Below, piece after piece: positions 1-5,417 of a stretch of 47,724 nt of DNA. The translations under genes and the position numbers were made by a program. The notes under the pieces are model-generated. The model was not told where the DNA came from and did no database searches. It worked only from the letters and a program-made list of their open reading frames with translations. The stretch covers positions 1 through 47,724 of the IMG/VR virus record IMGVR_UViG_3300032047_000028; one strand, 5' to 3'. Source of the DNA: a virus. Position 1 is the stretch's first letter. The number at the start of each line of letters is the position of its first letter.

Positions 1-2
1 CA

Positions 3-173
3 TTTACAGACTACGACGGTAAAACTCACAAGTACTCACATGACAAAGTATACGAGTTATGTAAAGAAAGATTCGACAATATGAAATGCTTTCAAAAGTA
101 CAAGTACTACTCTCAAACATTTGCACTGCCAAAGTTTGTACGCGAGTTAGGTGATGAGGTTCTAGTCAAATAG
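3..173 (+). CDS. Partial hypothetical protein (C-terminal end only)
   Basis: An open frame runs in from the left edge of the window and ends at TAG (171-173), leaving the last 56 residues. It is rich in Lys, Tyr and Phe and has no motif I recognise. The start is outside the window. It is followed by about 310 bases without a convincing gene, so it probably ends a transcription unit. Confidence 0.6.
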   Translation, partial: FTDYDGKTHKYSHDKVYELCKERFDNMKCFQKYKYYSQTFALPKFVRELGDEVLVK

Positions 174-427
174 AGCTTCTCCCCTAGCGGGGGCTACCGC
201 CCTCGTGTACAGCATATGTATAGCAACGCGTATAGCACAGTGCGGTGAAGTACGCGAAAGATCAGGTCGGTAAGCAAAAGATTAGTAGCGTAAAGTGCGA
301 CACTAGCCTGTTATATTATATAATTAACTACCTAACGTCACACTTTTTAACTTTTCTGCACTTAGAGGTATGGTGTTACACTTGTATACTATTTTACTCT
401 TGTAAACACTTTACCTACTTTTGTTTA
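174..427. other. Non-coding stretch with GC-rich hairpin
   Basis: No convincing gene lies between the stop at 173 and the ATG at 484. Just after the stop there is a small hairpin, CCCC (181-184) against GGGG (189-192) with loop TAGC, and flanking AGC/GCT could extend it. It has no T-run, so it is at best an imperfect terminator. The GC-richer first 130 bases differ from the AT-rich remainder leading to the first promoter-like element. A GTG-initiated 75-codon frame (245-472) is rejected because it overlaps that element and has a Phe/Cys/Tyr-rich random look. Confidence 0.4.
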
Positions 428-459
428 CAAATTAAATACGTATCGGTGACGATAATATA
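428..459 (+). promoter_or_regulatory. Bipartite promoter-like element, copy 1
   Basis: CAAA (428-431), TAAATACG (433-440), then exactly 10 bases, then GATAATATA (451-459). The second box resembles a -10 element. The next usable ATG is at 484, 25 bases downstream. An ATG at 461 opens only a three-codon frame. The same two boxes with identical spacing occur five more times in the next 4.3 kb, always in the same orientation. Confidence 0.7.
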
Positions 460-483
460 TATGAAACATTAAAACACATTACT

Positions 484-621
484 ATGACAAAAAGTATAAA
501 CCTTACTGAAAACGATTGTACTTTCGTACACTATGTATTACGCCACTATGCTAAGACAACACCAGACTTAGACAGTGAAGACAGAGAAGAGATCTATGAA
601 GTAGCAAGTAAATTCAAGTGA
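484..621 (+). CDS. Small hypothetical protein, 45 aa
   Basis: ATG at 484 to TGA at 619-621 encodes a 45-residue acidic protein. It is the first gene after promoter-like copy 1, and the next gene starts 1 base after its stop, which suggests a shared transcript. I do not recognise the family. Its coding status is supported by the tight packing and by the promoter-like sequence 25 bases upstream. Confidence 0.6.
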   Translation: MTKSINLTENDCTFVHYVLRHYAKTTPDLDSEDREEIYEVASKFK

Positions 622-622
622 T

Positions 623-805
623 ATGAGTAAATTCAAACAAAATTTAAAAACTACACTTAATATGATAGGGCTAGAAGAGTTAAACAAATATATTGACTGG
701 GATGGTATAGTTAAAGACTATAACCTGAAGAGTGGTGATGTACCACTGCACGACCTAGTAGAGTTGGAACGAATAATAGAAACGTATATTAAAACAAATC
801 AGTAA
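623..805 (+). CDS. Small hypothetical protein, 60 aa
   Basis: A 60-residue, mostly helical-looking protein with no recognised domain. It starts 1 base after the stop of the preceding gene and is followed after 2 bases by a zinc-ribbon gene, so three tiny genes (484-933) form one early operon. Confidence 0.65.
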   Translation: MSKFKQNLKTTLNMIGLEELNKYIDWDGIVKDYNLKSGDVPLHDLVELERIIETYIKTNQ

Positions 806-807
806 TT

Positions 808-933
808 ATGGAATTAGTAAGCGAATGTTGCGGTGCTTCACCTTGGTTAGGCAACACTGACCTCGGAAGATGCGGCGATTGTAAAGAAAATACTGAGTTT
901 GTAGACCTAAGTGAAGATGAGTTTGCAAACTAA
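808..933 (+). CDS. Tiny zinc-ribbon protein, 41 aa
   Basis: ATG at 808 to TAA at 931-933. The 41 residues contain two Cys pairs, CC near residues 7-8 and CxxC at residues 22-25 (RCGDC), a pattern expected of a single zinc ribbon or rubredoxin-like knuckle. Small treble-clef proteins of this kind are common in phage early regions, and what they bind is unknown. The stop codon TAA is also the first three bases of the TAAATACG box of promoter-like copy 2, so the gene end and the control element are fused. Confidence 0.65.
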   Translation: MELVSECCGASPWLGNTDLGRCGDCKENTEFVDLSEDEFAN

Positions 934-957
934 ATACGAACACCAAACGATAATATA
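926..957 (+). promoter_or_regulatory. Bipartite promoter-like element, copy 2
   Basis: CAAAC (926-930), TAAATACG (931-938), 10 bases, GATAATATA (949-957). The ATG of the next gene is at 977, 20 bases downstream. The TAA of the first box is the stop codon of the upstream zinc-ribbon gene. The preceding bases TTTGCAAA form a small palindrome, partly kept in other copies. Confidence 0.72.
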
Positions 958-976
958 AATATAAAATACAAAAGTT

Positions 977-1180
977 ATGCCAAATATGAGTTATTGCAGG
1001 TATGAAAATACCTCGCTAGATATGCAAGATGTAGTAGATACCTTATGGGATAGTGACTGCAGTGAAAACTTAAGCGATTACGAGACACGTGGCTTAAGAA
1101 CCATACTAGAACTAGCTAAAGAAATAGTAGGTATGGAAGACAAAATAGATAACATACTTGATAATCAAGAAGAGCTATGA
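977..1180 (+). CDS. Small conserved-type phage protein, 67 aa
   Basis: A 67-residue protein beginning MPNMSYCRYENT. From memory, short phage proteins with an MSYCRFENT-like N-terminus are widespread, but their function is unknown to me. The second Met (base 986) would give the common MSYCR start. The remainder is predicted helical and acidic. Its stop overlaps the next ATG (ATGA at 1177-1180), indicating translational coupling. Confidence 0.7.
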   Translation: MPNMSYCRYENTSLDMQDVVDTLWDSDCSENLSDYETRGLRTILELAKEIVGMEDKIDNILDNQEEL

Positions 1181-1413
1181 GCGGTATTAATACAACACCA
1201 CTTACAGTACGTGACGTACCACTAACAGTAAGTTACTACCATCATGCCGGTGAACCAATGGTTATGTATTACAAAGACGGGTCAGGTCACCCAGGTGAAC
1301 CACCTTCAATTGAAATACAAGCGGTATATGCAGGTGAGATAGATATTTATGAGCTGTTAGATGCGGATATGTTAGATTATATAGAGTGTAAATTAATAGA
1401 AATACACTATTAA
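1177..1413 (+). CDS. Small hypothetical protein, 78 aa
   Basis: A 78-residue protein with a beta-rich N-terminal half (repeated PLTV motifs, then a Gly/Pro-rich turn) and an acidic C-terminal half. It is coupled to its upstream neighbour by ATGA and to its downstream neighbour by TAATG (1411-1415). No family could be assigned with confidence. Confidence 0.65.
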   Translation: MSGINTTPLTVRDVPLTVSYYHHAGEPMVMYYKDGSGHPGEPPSIEIQAVYAGEIDIYELLDADMLDYIECKLIEIHY

Positions 1414-1589
1414 TGAAACAGCATTATATAACAGTATTAGATTTTACGAATGGTAAAGTATACCAATACGAAGTTGGAGCAGGTATGTTATCAACCGAAG
1501 ACTATGAAGCTTGGCTAGACCAGAAAGGTCATAAGCTAAACAGTATTGAATGGATGCTTCACAAAAACAGTGAAATAATTACAAGCTAA
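1413..1589 (+). CDS. Small hypothetical protein, 58 aa
   Basis: ATG at 1413 shares its A with the preceding stop, and the frame ends at TAA 1587-1589, giving 58 residues. It has a predicted beta-beta-alpha look (tandem Tyr/Val strands, then an Asp-Tyr-Glu-Ala-Trp helix). As in the zinc-ribbon gene, the stop codon is the first triplet of the TAAACACG box of a promoter-like element. Confidence 0.6.
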   Translation: MKQHYITVLDFTNGKVYQYEVGAGMLSTEDYEAWLDQKGHKLNSIEWMLHKNSEIITS

Positions 1590-1613
1590 ACACGAACCAC
1601 ATACGATAATATA
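1582..1613 (+). promoter_or_regulatory. Bipartite promoter-like element, copy 3
   Basis: CAAGC (1582-1586), TAAACACG (1587-1594), 10 bases, GATAATATA (1605-1613). The next ATG is at 1632, 19 bases downstream. It differs from copy 2 at only one base in CAAA and at the Y position of the first box. Confidence 0.72.
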
Positions 1614-1631
1614 ATTGTAAAAAATATAATT

Positions 1632-1829
1632 ATGACTATAAAAATAACCAAGTACAGTAAACGACCACAAGTAAAGTTTAACCATACAAAGTTTATCGGC
1701 TTTAAAATCGGTAGCCTGCCAGTTAACTTTGCTTTCCACGACAAGCGCCAACCCATTACAGAATGGTTTAATGCTAAAGGGTACACGTGGATAAATGCAA
1801 ACAACCTCACACAATCAATTGCAAAGTAA
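1632..1829 (+). CDS. Small basic hypothetical protein, 65 aa
   Basis: A 65-residue Lys-rich protein 19 bases downstream of promoter-like copy 3. It is followed by TAATG coupling (1827-1831) to a zinc-finger gene. No recognised domain. The opposite-strand open frames over it are shadows. Confidence 0.6.
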   Translation: MTIKITKYSKRPQVKFNHTKFIGFKIGSLPVNFAFHDKRQPITEWFNAKGYTWINANNLTQSIAK

Positions 1830-2017
1830 TGAGGTGCAAATGCAATAACATAATACCAGCCGGGCGAGTAAATCTCGGGTACACCAAGTGCACAACTTGT
1901 TCAGACGTTGAACAGTATAGCTACGTACCCATTATCACCCATAAGACTGGTAACACTATTCAAATCGTCAGTCAGGCAACAAGTGCTGCAGTGCACCGGT
2001 CATGGCGACGTAAATGA
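1829..2017 (+). CDS. C4 zinc-finger protein, DksA/TraR-like, 62 aa
   Basis: Starting at ATG 1829, the protein opens MRCKCNNIIPAGR and continues to a second Cys pair (KCTTCSD), giving CxC and CxxC about 17 residues apart. The CxxC, IPxGR and C-x-x-CS arrangement is that of DksA/TraR-type C4 zinc fingers found in short phage proteins. In that family the finger binds RNA polymerase or another partner; the partner here is inferred only. The C-terminus has a THKTGNTIQI segment. An upstream in-frame ATG at 1787 lies inside the previous gene and is less likely. The stop TGA (2015-2017) is the first base-paired triplet of a strong hairpin. Confidence 0.65.
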   Translation: MRCKCNNIIPAGRVNLGYTKCTTCSDVEQYSYVPIITHKTGNTIQIVSQATSAAVHRSWRRK

Positions 2018-2065
2018 GGGGCATCCAAGCAGGGTACACACCGGTAAATGACGTGCGGCCCCTCA
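2015..2065 (+). other. 8-bp GC-rich stem-loop at the end of the zinc-finger gene
   Basis: TGAGGGGC (2015-2022) is perfectly complementary to GCCCCTCA (2058-2065), with a 35-base loop between. The left arm begins with the stop codon of the upstream gene. No T-run follows, so it is not a normal terminator. The right arm can also fold locally as GCCC/GGGC (2058-2061 with 2068-2071), giving a mutually exclusive structure with the RNA downstream. Confidence 0.5.
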
Positions 2066-2068
2066 ACT

Positions 2069-2164
2069 GGGCGTGAAATGGTGGGACTGTTTACTTTGCG
2101 TTCTGAGCTTAGGCAAGACGTTCACTTAGTACAGTTGACGCAGGTTCGAATCCTGCCACGTCCA
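2069..2164 (+). ncRNA. tRNA-like RNA with canonical T arm
   Basis: The 3' part has a perfect T arm: GCAGG (2140-2144), loop TTCGAAT, CCTGC (2152-2156). It is followed by seven bases CACGTCC (2157-2163) and a discriminator-like A, with CTA instead of CCA. CACGTCC pairs with GGGCGTG (2069-2075; one G-U) as an acceptor-like stem, or with GACGTG at 2050-2055 over six bases. No standard D arm or 7-base anticodon loop could be placed in the 64 bases between. Possible stems are GACTGT/ACAGTT (2085-2090/2131-2136) and TTTGC/GCAAG (2095-2099/2113-2117). It may be a degenerate tRNA, a class II tRNA with odd arms, or a tRNA mimic. Confidence 0.4.
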
Positions 2165-2166
2165 CT

Positions 2167-2241
2167 ATGGATAAATATGACACTTTTATATGGTTAGCGA
2201 TATTCTACACTGTGTTAATACTAGTGTGGTTTTTACACTAA
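2167..2241 (+). CDS. Possible 24-aa single-span membrane peptide
   Basis: ATG at 2167, three bases after the tRNA-like element, opens a 24-codon frame ending at TAA 2239-2241. After a short polar start it is almost entirely hydrophobic (Phe, Trp, Leu, Ile, Val), as in a single transmembrane helix. It may be chance. Support comes only from its hydrophobic pattern and its position between other small genes. Confidence 0.3.
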   Translation: MDKYDTFIWLAIFYTVLILVWFLH

Positions 2242-2266
2242 TCACAAACAAATAAAATTATTAATT

Positions 2267-2536
2267 ATGAGTGAAATAACTAACCGACCCTATAACGGGT
2301 GGAATAATTACGCGACCTTTCGTGTTCACCACGATATACTAAACGGATATCAGTGGGATGAGGACGAAGACATATACGTAGACTTACTAAAAGCAATAGT
2401 AGAGAATGCGGTATTTGAAAACAGCGGAGCAGTTGGTTTGATTGTAGACTATGCCAACCTGTTCCTAAATAATGTAGATTGGGAAGAACTAGTAGAAGTA
2501 TATAATTATGACAGAGAAGCAGAGCAATCAAGCTAA
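2267..2536 (+). CDS. Conserved phage protein with NGWxNYAT motif (DUF7249-like)
   Basis: An 89-residue acidic protein with an N-terminal YNGWNNYATFRV segment. From memory this matches a family of small phage proteins (DUF7249-like) whose hallmark is NGWxNYATW near the start; their role is unknown. Its 3' end overlaps the next gene by 29 bases. The preceding gap (2242-2266) has no copy of the promoter-like element. Confidence 0.65.
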   Translation: MSEITNRPYNGWNNYATFRVHHDILNGYQWDEDEDIYVDLLKAIVENAVFENSGAVGLIVDYANLFLNNVDWEELVEVYNYDREAEQSS

Positions 2537-2768
2537 ACGAATAGCAGAGCTGAGAGATACATACGGAATTACATTCCACGGCAACTCCGATGCTATACAC
2601 CTCCTCGAACGTGTCGAGCCGGTAATCCGTGACCAAATACTTGAAACAATAACTGAAGAGTTATTTGAAGACGGAATAGTTGAAGAGACTGATGACAAGT
2701 ACAGTTTATTATTGTCTGTACTATATTATGAGTTGATTTACAAATTAAACACGGATAAAAATAGATAA
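2508..2768 (+). CDS. Hypothetical protein, 86 aa
   Basis: An 86-residue, Glu-rich, mostly helical protein overlapping the end of its upstream neighbour by 29 bases in another frame. I do not recognise it. Its last eight codons and stop form most of promoter-like copy 6, which is therefore inside coding sequence. Confidence 0.6.
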   Translation: MTEKQSNQAKRIAELRDTYGITFHGNSDAIHLLERVEPVIRDQILETITEELFEDGIVEETDDKYSLLLSVLYYELIYKLNTDKNR

Positions 2769-2772
2769 TACA
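2741..2772 (+). promoter_or_regulatory. Bipartite promoter-like element, copy 6 (variant)
   Basis: CAAAT (2741-2745), TAAACACG (2746-2753), 10 bases, GATAATACA (2764-2772), one mismatch in the second box. It sits over the final codons of the upstream gene. The next ATG (2776) is only 3 bases after the second box, so the message would be leaderless or translation would start at the in-frame ATG at 2806. Confidence 0.6.
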
Positions 2773-2775
2773 AAT

Positions 2776-3009
2776 ATGAAAGAGAAATATCCAACTCTGT
2801 ACCAAATGCTTAAAGATGAGTACAGAATAAATTTAATTAATAACAAAGTTAAGTGGCAATACTTAGGCGAAGCAGCCGAAGAAGCACTTAGTAAAAACAA
2901 GTTTGTTGTAGACTTAACCGTTGGTGAGCTAGGTTATATAGCCGATATGGTAGAGTTATCAAGCTGGGACCAAATATACACAATTTTTAATTTAGAGATG
3001 CATGAGTAA
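2776..3009 (+). CDS. Hypothetical protein, 77 aa
   Basis: A 77-residue protein with no domain I can name. If the promoter-like element ending at 2772 acts as its promoter, the annotated ATG lies at or before the expected transcript start, and the in-frame ATG at 2806 (67 aa) becomes the better start. It overlaps the next gene by 8 bases. Confidence 0.6.
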   Translation: MKEKYPTLYQMLKDEYRINLINNKVKWQYLGEAAEEALSKNKFVVDLTVGELGYIADMVELSSWDQIYTIFNLEMHE

Positions 3010-3469
3010 AAAGAAGTACATTACAGACGAGTTAATCGAAAAGCGGTTAAATAAACAAGGCCTGTCTTCATACAATGGCTATGGGGCAGAAGATGAAGAT
3101 GAAGACTATAAAAAGTTATGTGAACATTATGAATTTGAACTTACCGATCAATGGAACAAGTATGTAGACTATTGGTTATATACTGAAACAACTGCAGACG
3201 GTTACGAAATATGGATTGCAACTGATAATGGTAATGGCGAAGTTAATGTAAATGAAGACGTTCACTATTACGATAATGACCTTTCAGAAGTTCTCACAGA
3301 ATGGATTAGATATGGTAGTTGTAAAATATATGTAGACGATATGGAAACGTATTATGTAACCGAAGCACTGGAGACTATGTGGGAAAACATGATTGACAGT
3401 ATTAAAGACAATATAATTGTAAAACTAGAAGATGAAGGATATGAATGGGAAGCCGACACTAATAAGTAA
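3002..3469 (+). CDS. Acidic hypothetical protein, 155 aa
   Basis: A 155-residue strongly acidic protein with a run of Glu/Asp near residues 30-36 and many Tyr and Trp residues. The high negative charge and small size recall phage DNA-mimic or host-inhibitor proteins, but that is only an analogy. It overlaps both neighbours by a few codons. No catalytic motif is visible. Confidence 0.6.
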   Translation: MSKKKYITDELIEKRLNKQGLSSYNGYGAEDEDEDYKKLCEHYEFELTDQWNKYVDYWLYTETTADGYEIWIATDNGNGEVNVNEDVHYYDNDLSEVLTEWIRYGSCKIYVDDMETYYVTEALETMWENMIDSIKDNIIVKLEDEGYEWEADTNK

Positions 3470-3686
3470 GCCACTACCAAAATGGTTCGATGGTGAAATA
3501 TATAACAAAGGTGCTACAGTAACAAACCCTTATACAGGTGAAACAGTAGACCTATCAGCTGAAGAGTTGTCTATGTACGATGTAATTAAAGGAGCTGAAT
3601 TTACAAGACACTATAAACTTTTGCAGCGAGGTTTAGACTGGTTTAGACAGTCAAACCCAGACGCATATATGACATTACTTGACTGA
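3441..3686 (+). CDS. Conserved phage protein with NPYTGE and KGAEF motifs
   Basis: A protein of about 81 residues from ATG 3441 (ATG 3432 adds three residues). It contains NPYTGETVDLSAEE, YDVIKGAEF and GLDWFRQSNPDAYM segments. From memory this belongs to a small conserved family in marine phages, often with NPFSGE at the same place, of unknown function. It overlaps the preceding gene by about 30 bases and stops 2 bases before the next ATG. Confidence 0.7.
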   Translation: MNGKPTLISKPLPKWFDGEIYNKGATVTNPYTGETVDLSAEELSMYDVIKGAEFTRHYKLLQRGLDWFRQSNPDAYMTLLD

Positions 3687-3688
3687 TT

Positions 3689-4069
3689 ATGAAGGACTTA
3701 CAAAACATTCTTAAGTTAGTAATTGATGAAACCGGAGTAGATATAACTAGTAGGAAACGGGATCATAAAACAGTAATACATAGGTGGATTTATTTTAAGT
3801 TAGCATCAGAGTTTACTAATAACTCTTTACATAAAATTGGTGCTGCAATAAATAAAAACCACGCTACTGTAATTCACGGTTTAAAACAGTTTGAATTTGA
3901 AACGCAATGGGATAAAGATTTGCAAACTCAATACGAACGGATTGCGATAATATATATGCAAGAAACAAAGTGCAATGATTTGAAAAAAATAAATAATAGA
4001 ATTGAATTTATGCACAACGAATTAAGCAAATTAGAAGCGATTAAAAATGAACTTATTAACGCAAAATAG
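3689..4069 (+). CDS. Stand-alone DnaA domain IV-like DNA-binding protein
   Basis: Residues 20-68 of this 126-residue protein resemble DnaA domain IV, the origin-box-binding domain. There is a basic segment SRKRDHKTVIHRW, then KIGAAINKNHATVIHGLK, close to the family signature with a central D/N-H-x-T-V-hydrophobic-H. The AAA+ ATPase domain is absent. Residues 90-126 form a Lys/Glu-rich, coiled-coil-like tail. It may bind the phage or host origin, or compete with host DnaA; these roles are inferred. Promoter-like copy 5 lies within codons 79-89, exactly where the domain IV homology ends. Confidence 0.7.
   Translation: MKDLQNILKLVIDETGVDITSRKRDHKTVIHRWIYFKLASEFTNNSLHKIGAAINKNHATVIHGLKQFEFETQWDKDLQTQYERIAIIYMQETKCNDLKKINNRIEFMHNELSKLEAIKNELINAK
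3923..3954 (+). promoter_or_regulatory. Bipartite promoter-like element, copy 5, inside a gene
   Basis: CAAAC (3923-3927), TCAATACG (3928-3935, one mismatch), 10 bases, GATAATATA (3946-3954). It lies entirely within the DnaA domain IV-like gene. The nearest downstream gene start is at 4047, 93 bases away. An in-frame ATG at 3957 could give a 37-residue C-terminal product. Retention of the spacing and both boxes under coding constraint argues against chance. Confidence 0.6.
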
Positions 4070-4652
4070 TAAATTAAAAAATACGAGTAAACAACTTGGC
4101 GTACGGGTATTCAATTTCGGTATACCTGCATACAAATCAGCCAGCGGTAAACTTACATGCCCAATGGCTAAAGACTGTATCAAGTTTTGTTATGCTAAGA
4201 AAGGCGCATATATATGGAGCAATGTAAAACCTGCTTTTGAAAAGCGCTATGAGCTAACTAAAACGGACAGATTTGTAGATGCAATGAATGCTGAAATAAA
4301 GCGTAAGAAACCCGATTACGTACGTGTCCATGATAGCGGTGATTATTATTCCGGCGCATATCTAAAAAAGTGGATAACGGTTGCTATACACAACCCCGAC
4401 GTCAAGTTTTATTCGTATACTAATATGGTAGATATGTTTCACAAAACCGATCTACCACCTAACTTCGATATCATATTCAGTGATGCCGGTAAACAAGTGC
4501 ATATGATTGATTATGAGCAAGATAGGTACACAAAGATATTCAAATCCGATCAAGAGTTAGATCGTGCCGGGTTTGTAAACGCAAGCAAGGTAGATTTGTT
4601 TGCGACGAAATGGTTCAGTAAGAACAAAAAAATTGGATTAGTATATCACTAA
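4047..4652 (+). CDS. GP88-family protein with Cys-rich radical-SAM-like motif
   Basis: A 201-residue protein that I recognise as the phage 'gene product 88' family. After NSKLKNTSK it has a Cys cluster C38-x5-C44-x3-C48 in CPMAKDCIKFCYA, then RVHDSGD and later FYSYTN segments. The cysteines and the barrel-like order of beta strands recall radical SAM enzymes, but spacing differs from the usual CxxxCxxC and no activity is established to my knowledge. It overlaps the preceding gene by 23 bases. Promoter-like copy 5 is 93 bases upstream of its start and copy 4 follows its stop. Confidence 0.7.
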   Translation: MNLLTQNSKLKNTSKQLGVRVFNFGIPAYKSASGKLTCPMAKDCIKFCYAKKGAYIWSNVKPAFEKRYELTKTDRFVDAMNAEIKRKKPDYVRVHDSGDYYSGAYLKKWITVAIHNPDVKFYSYTNMVDMFHKTDLPPNFDIIFSDAGKQVHMIDYEQDRYTKIFKSDQELDRAGFVNASKVDLFATKWFSKNKKIGLVYH

Positions 4653-4656
4653 TATA

Positions 4657-4688
4657 CAAACTAAACACGAATGGACACAGATAATATA
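4657..4688 (+). promoter_or_regulatory. Bipartite promoter-like element, copy 4
   Basis: CAAAC (4657-4661), TAAACACG (4662-4669), 10 bases, GATAATATA (4680-4688). It starts 4 bases after the stop of the GP88-family gene. A possible ATG at 4671 lies between the two boxes and would be upstream of any transcript start. The ATG at 4707 is 19 bases beyond the second box, the same distance as in copies 2 and 3. Confidence 0.72.
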
Positions 4689-4706
4689 AATAAAGAAGCC
4701 CATACC

Positions 4707-4892
4707 ATGATATGGTCGCGCTTGTCTACTGCTGAGCTAGATTTGCAACGAGCAAAAGACTGGGACGGCAGAGGTCATTTAGATACAGACGAAAGCTTTG
4801 AAGAAACGAAAGAAGCACATATTAATATGGCTCGTAGACGTGTAAACATTTATCATTATATACTAACCTTAATAGAAAAAGATGACGAATGA
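4707..4892 (+). CDS. Hypothetical protein, 61 aa (start reassigned)
   Basis: The frame is open from ATG 4671, but that codon lies inside promoter-like copy 4. The in-frame ATG at 4707 matches the box-to-ATG distance seen elsewhere and is chosen here. The 61-residue product is helical and charged, with a WDGRGHLD segment, and has no recognised domain. It overlaps the next gene by 11 bases. Confidence 0.6.
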   Translation: MIWSRLSTAELDLQRAKDWDGRGHLDTDESFEETKEAHINMARRRVNIYHYILTLIEKDDE

Positions 4893-5196
4893 ACAATTAG
4901 AACACTTCGCTGATATAATAGCGGAAAAAGTGTTTAAATTAATAATGGAAAGACAAGCGGAGTTTGATGAGCAATTTATACGTCAAGTTCAAGATGCAGG
5001 TCAGGATATTGAAATAACTTTACAACAAGATGTTTTTGGTAATGCCAAAGGCGAAACAGTTGAAGAGTATTTACTTGCGGAGTTAGCACGGCTTCTAACA
5101 CTGCAACAAAGTTATCTTGAAAAAGAAAACTATGAAAAAGCCGCGGTAATTAGAGATAAAATAATTAAAATTGAATTAAAACTAAAAAACATATGA
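4882..5196 (+). CDS. Small protein with C-terminal UVR-like motif
   Basis: A 104-residue helical protein. Its last 35 residues (LQQSYLEKENYEKAAVIRDK and onward) match the UVR motif, a helical hairpin with the pattern of Glu/Lys-rich helix, YEKAAxxRDxI, which in UvrB, UvrC and some other bacterial proteins mediates protein contacts. A role in repair or as an adaptor is inferred. It ends with ATGA coupling to the KTSC-domain gene. Confidence 0.6.
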   Translation: MTNEQLEHFADIIAEKVFKLIMERQAEFDEQFIRQVQDAGQDIEITLQQDVFGNAKGETVEEYLLAELARLLTLQQSYLEKENYEKAAVIRDKIIKIELKLKNI

Positions 5197-5417
5197 GCAA
5201 AGTAGGAATTGAAACAGTAACAGTGGACTCTAGTTTAGTATCAGTAATGACTTATTCTAGGAACGCAAAGATGTTATATGTAACATTTAAAAACGGTACA
5301 ATATATTTGTACAATAATGTAGACCACGCGACCTATGAAGATGTACGTAATTCAGAATCTATAGGTAAAGCGTTGCACAAAGAAGTGTTTGGTGTATTCA
5401 AATATCAAAAATTATAA
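5193..5417 (+). CDS. KTSC-domain protein, 74 aa
   Basis: A 74-residue protein consisting almost entirely of a KTSC-like domain: VDSSLVSVMTYSRNAKMLYV, then a Gly-Thr turn, YLYNNV, and SESIGKALHKEVFG, in the family's order (SS..I..I.Y, L.V.F..G..Y.Y..V, S.GK..N). KTSC domains are small beta-rich modules named after a lysyl-tRNA synthetase C-terminal region; their role in phages is unknown. It is coupled to both neighbours (ATGA upstream, TAATG downstream). Confidence 0.7.
   Translation: MSKVGIETVTVDSSLVSVMTYSRNAKMLYVTFKNGTIYLYNNVDHATYEDVRNSESIGKALHKEVFGVFKYQKL

Noticed and set aside
416-423. Host-type -7 box TACTTTTG
   Set aside because: The nearest TTG is 13 bases upstream, not the 19-21 expected for a Bacteroidetes promoter. 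A similar TATATTTG at 5912-5919 also lacks a correctly placed partner.
245-472. 75-codon frame on the plus strand from a GTG
   Set aside because: It runs across the first promoter-like element, has no plausible start region, and its Phe/Cys/Tyr-rich composition looks random.
2099-2129. Direct repeat CGTTC...CTTAG within the RNA region
   Set aside because: The two short matches have different internal spacing and are too short to be distinguished from chance.
2069-2164. An ordinary tRNA gene
   Set aside because: T arm and acceptor-like stem are convincing, but no D arm or 7-base anticodon loop could be placed, so it is kept as a tRNA-like RNA only.
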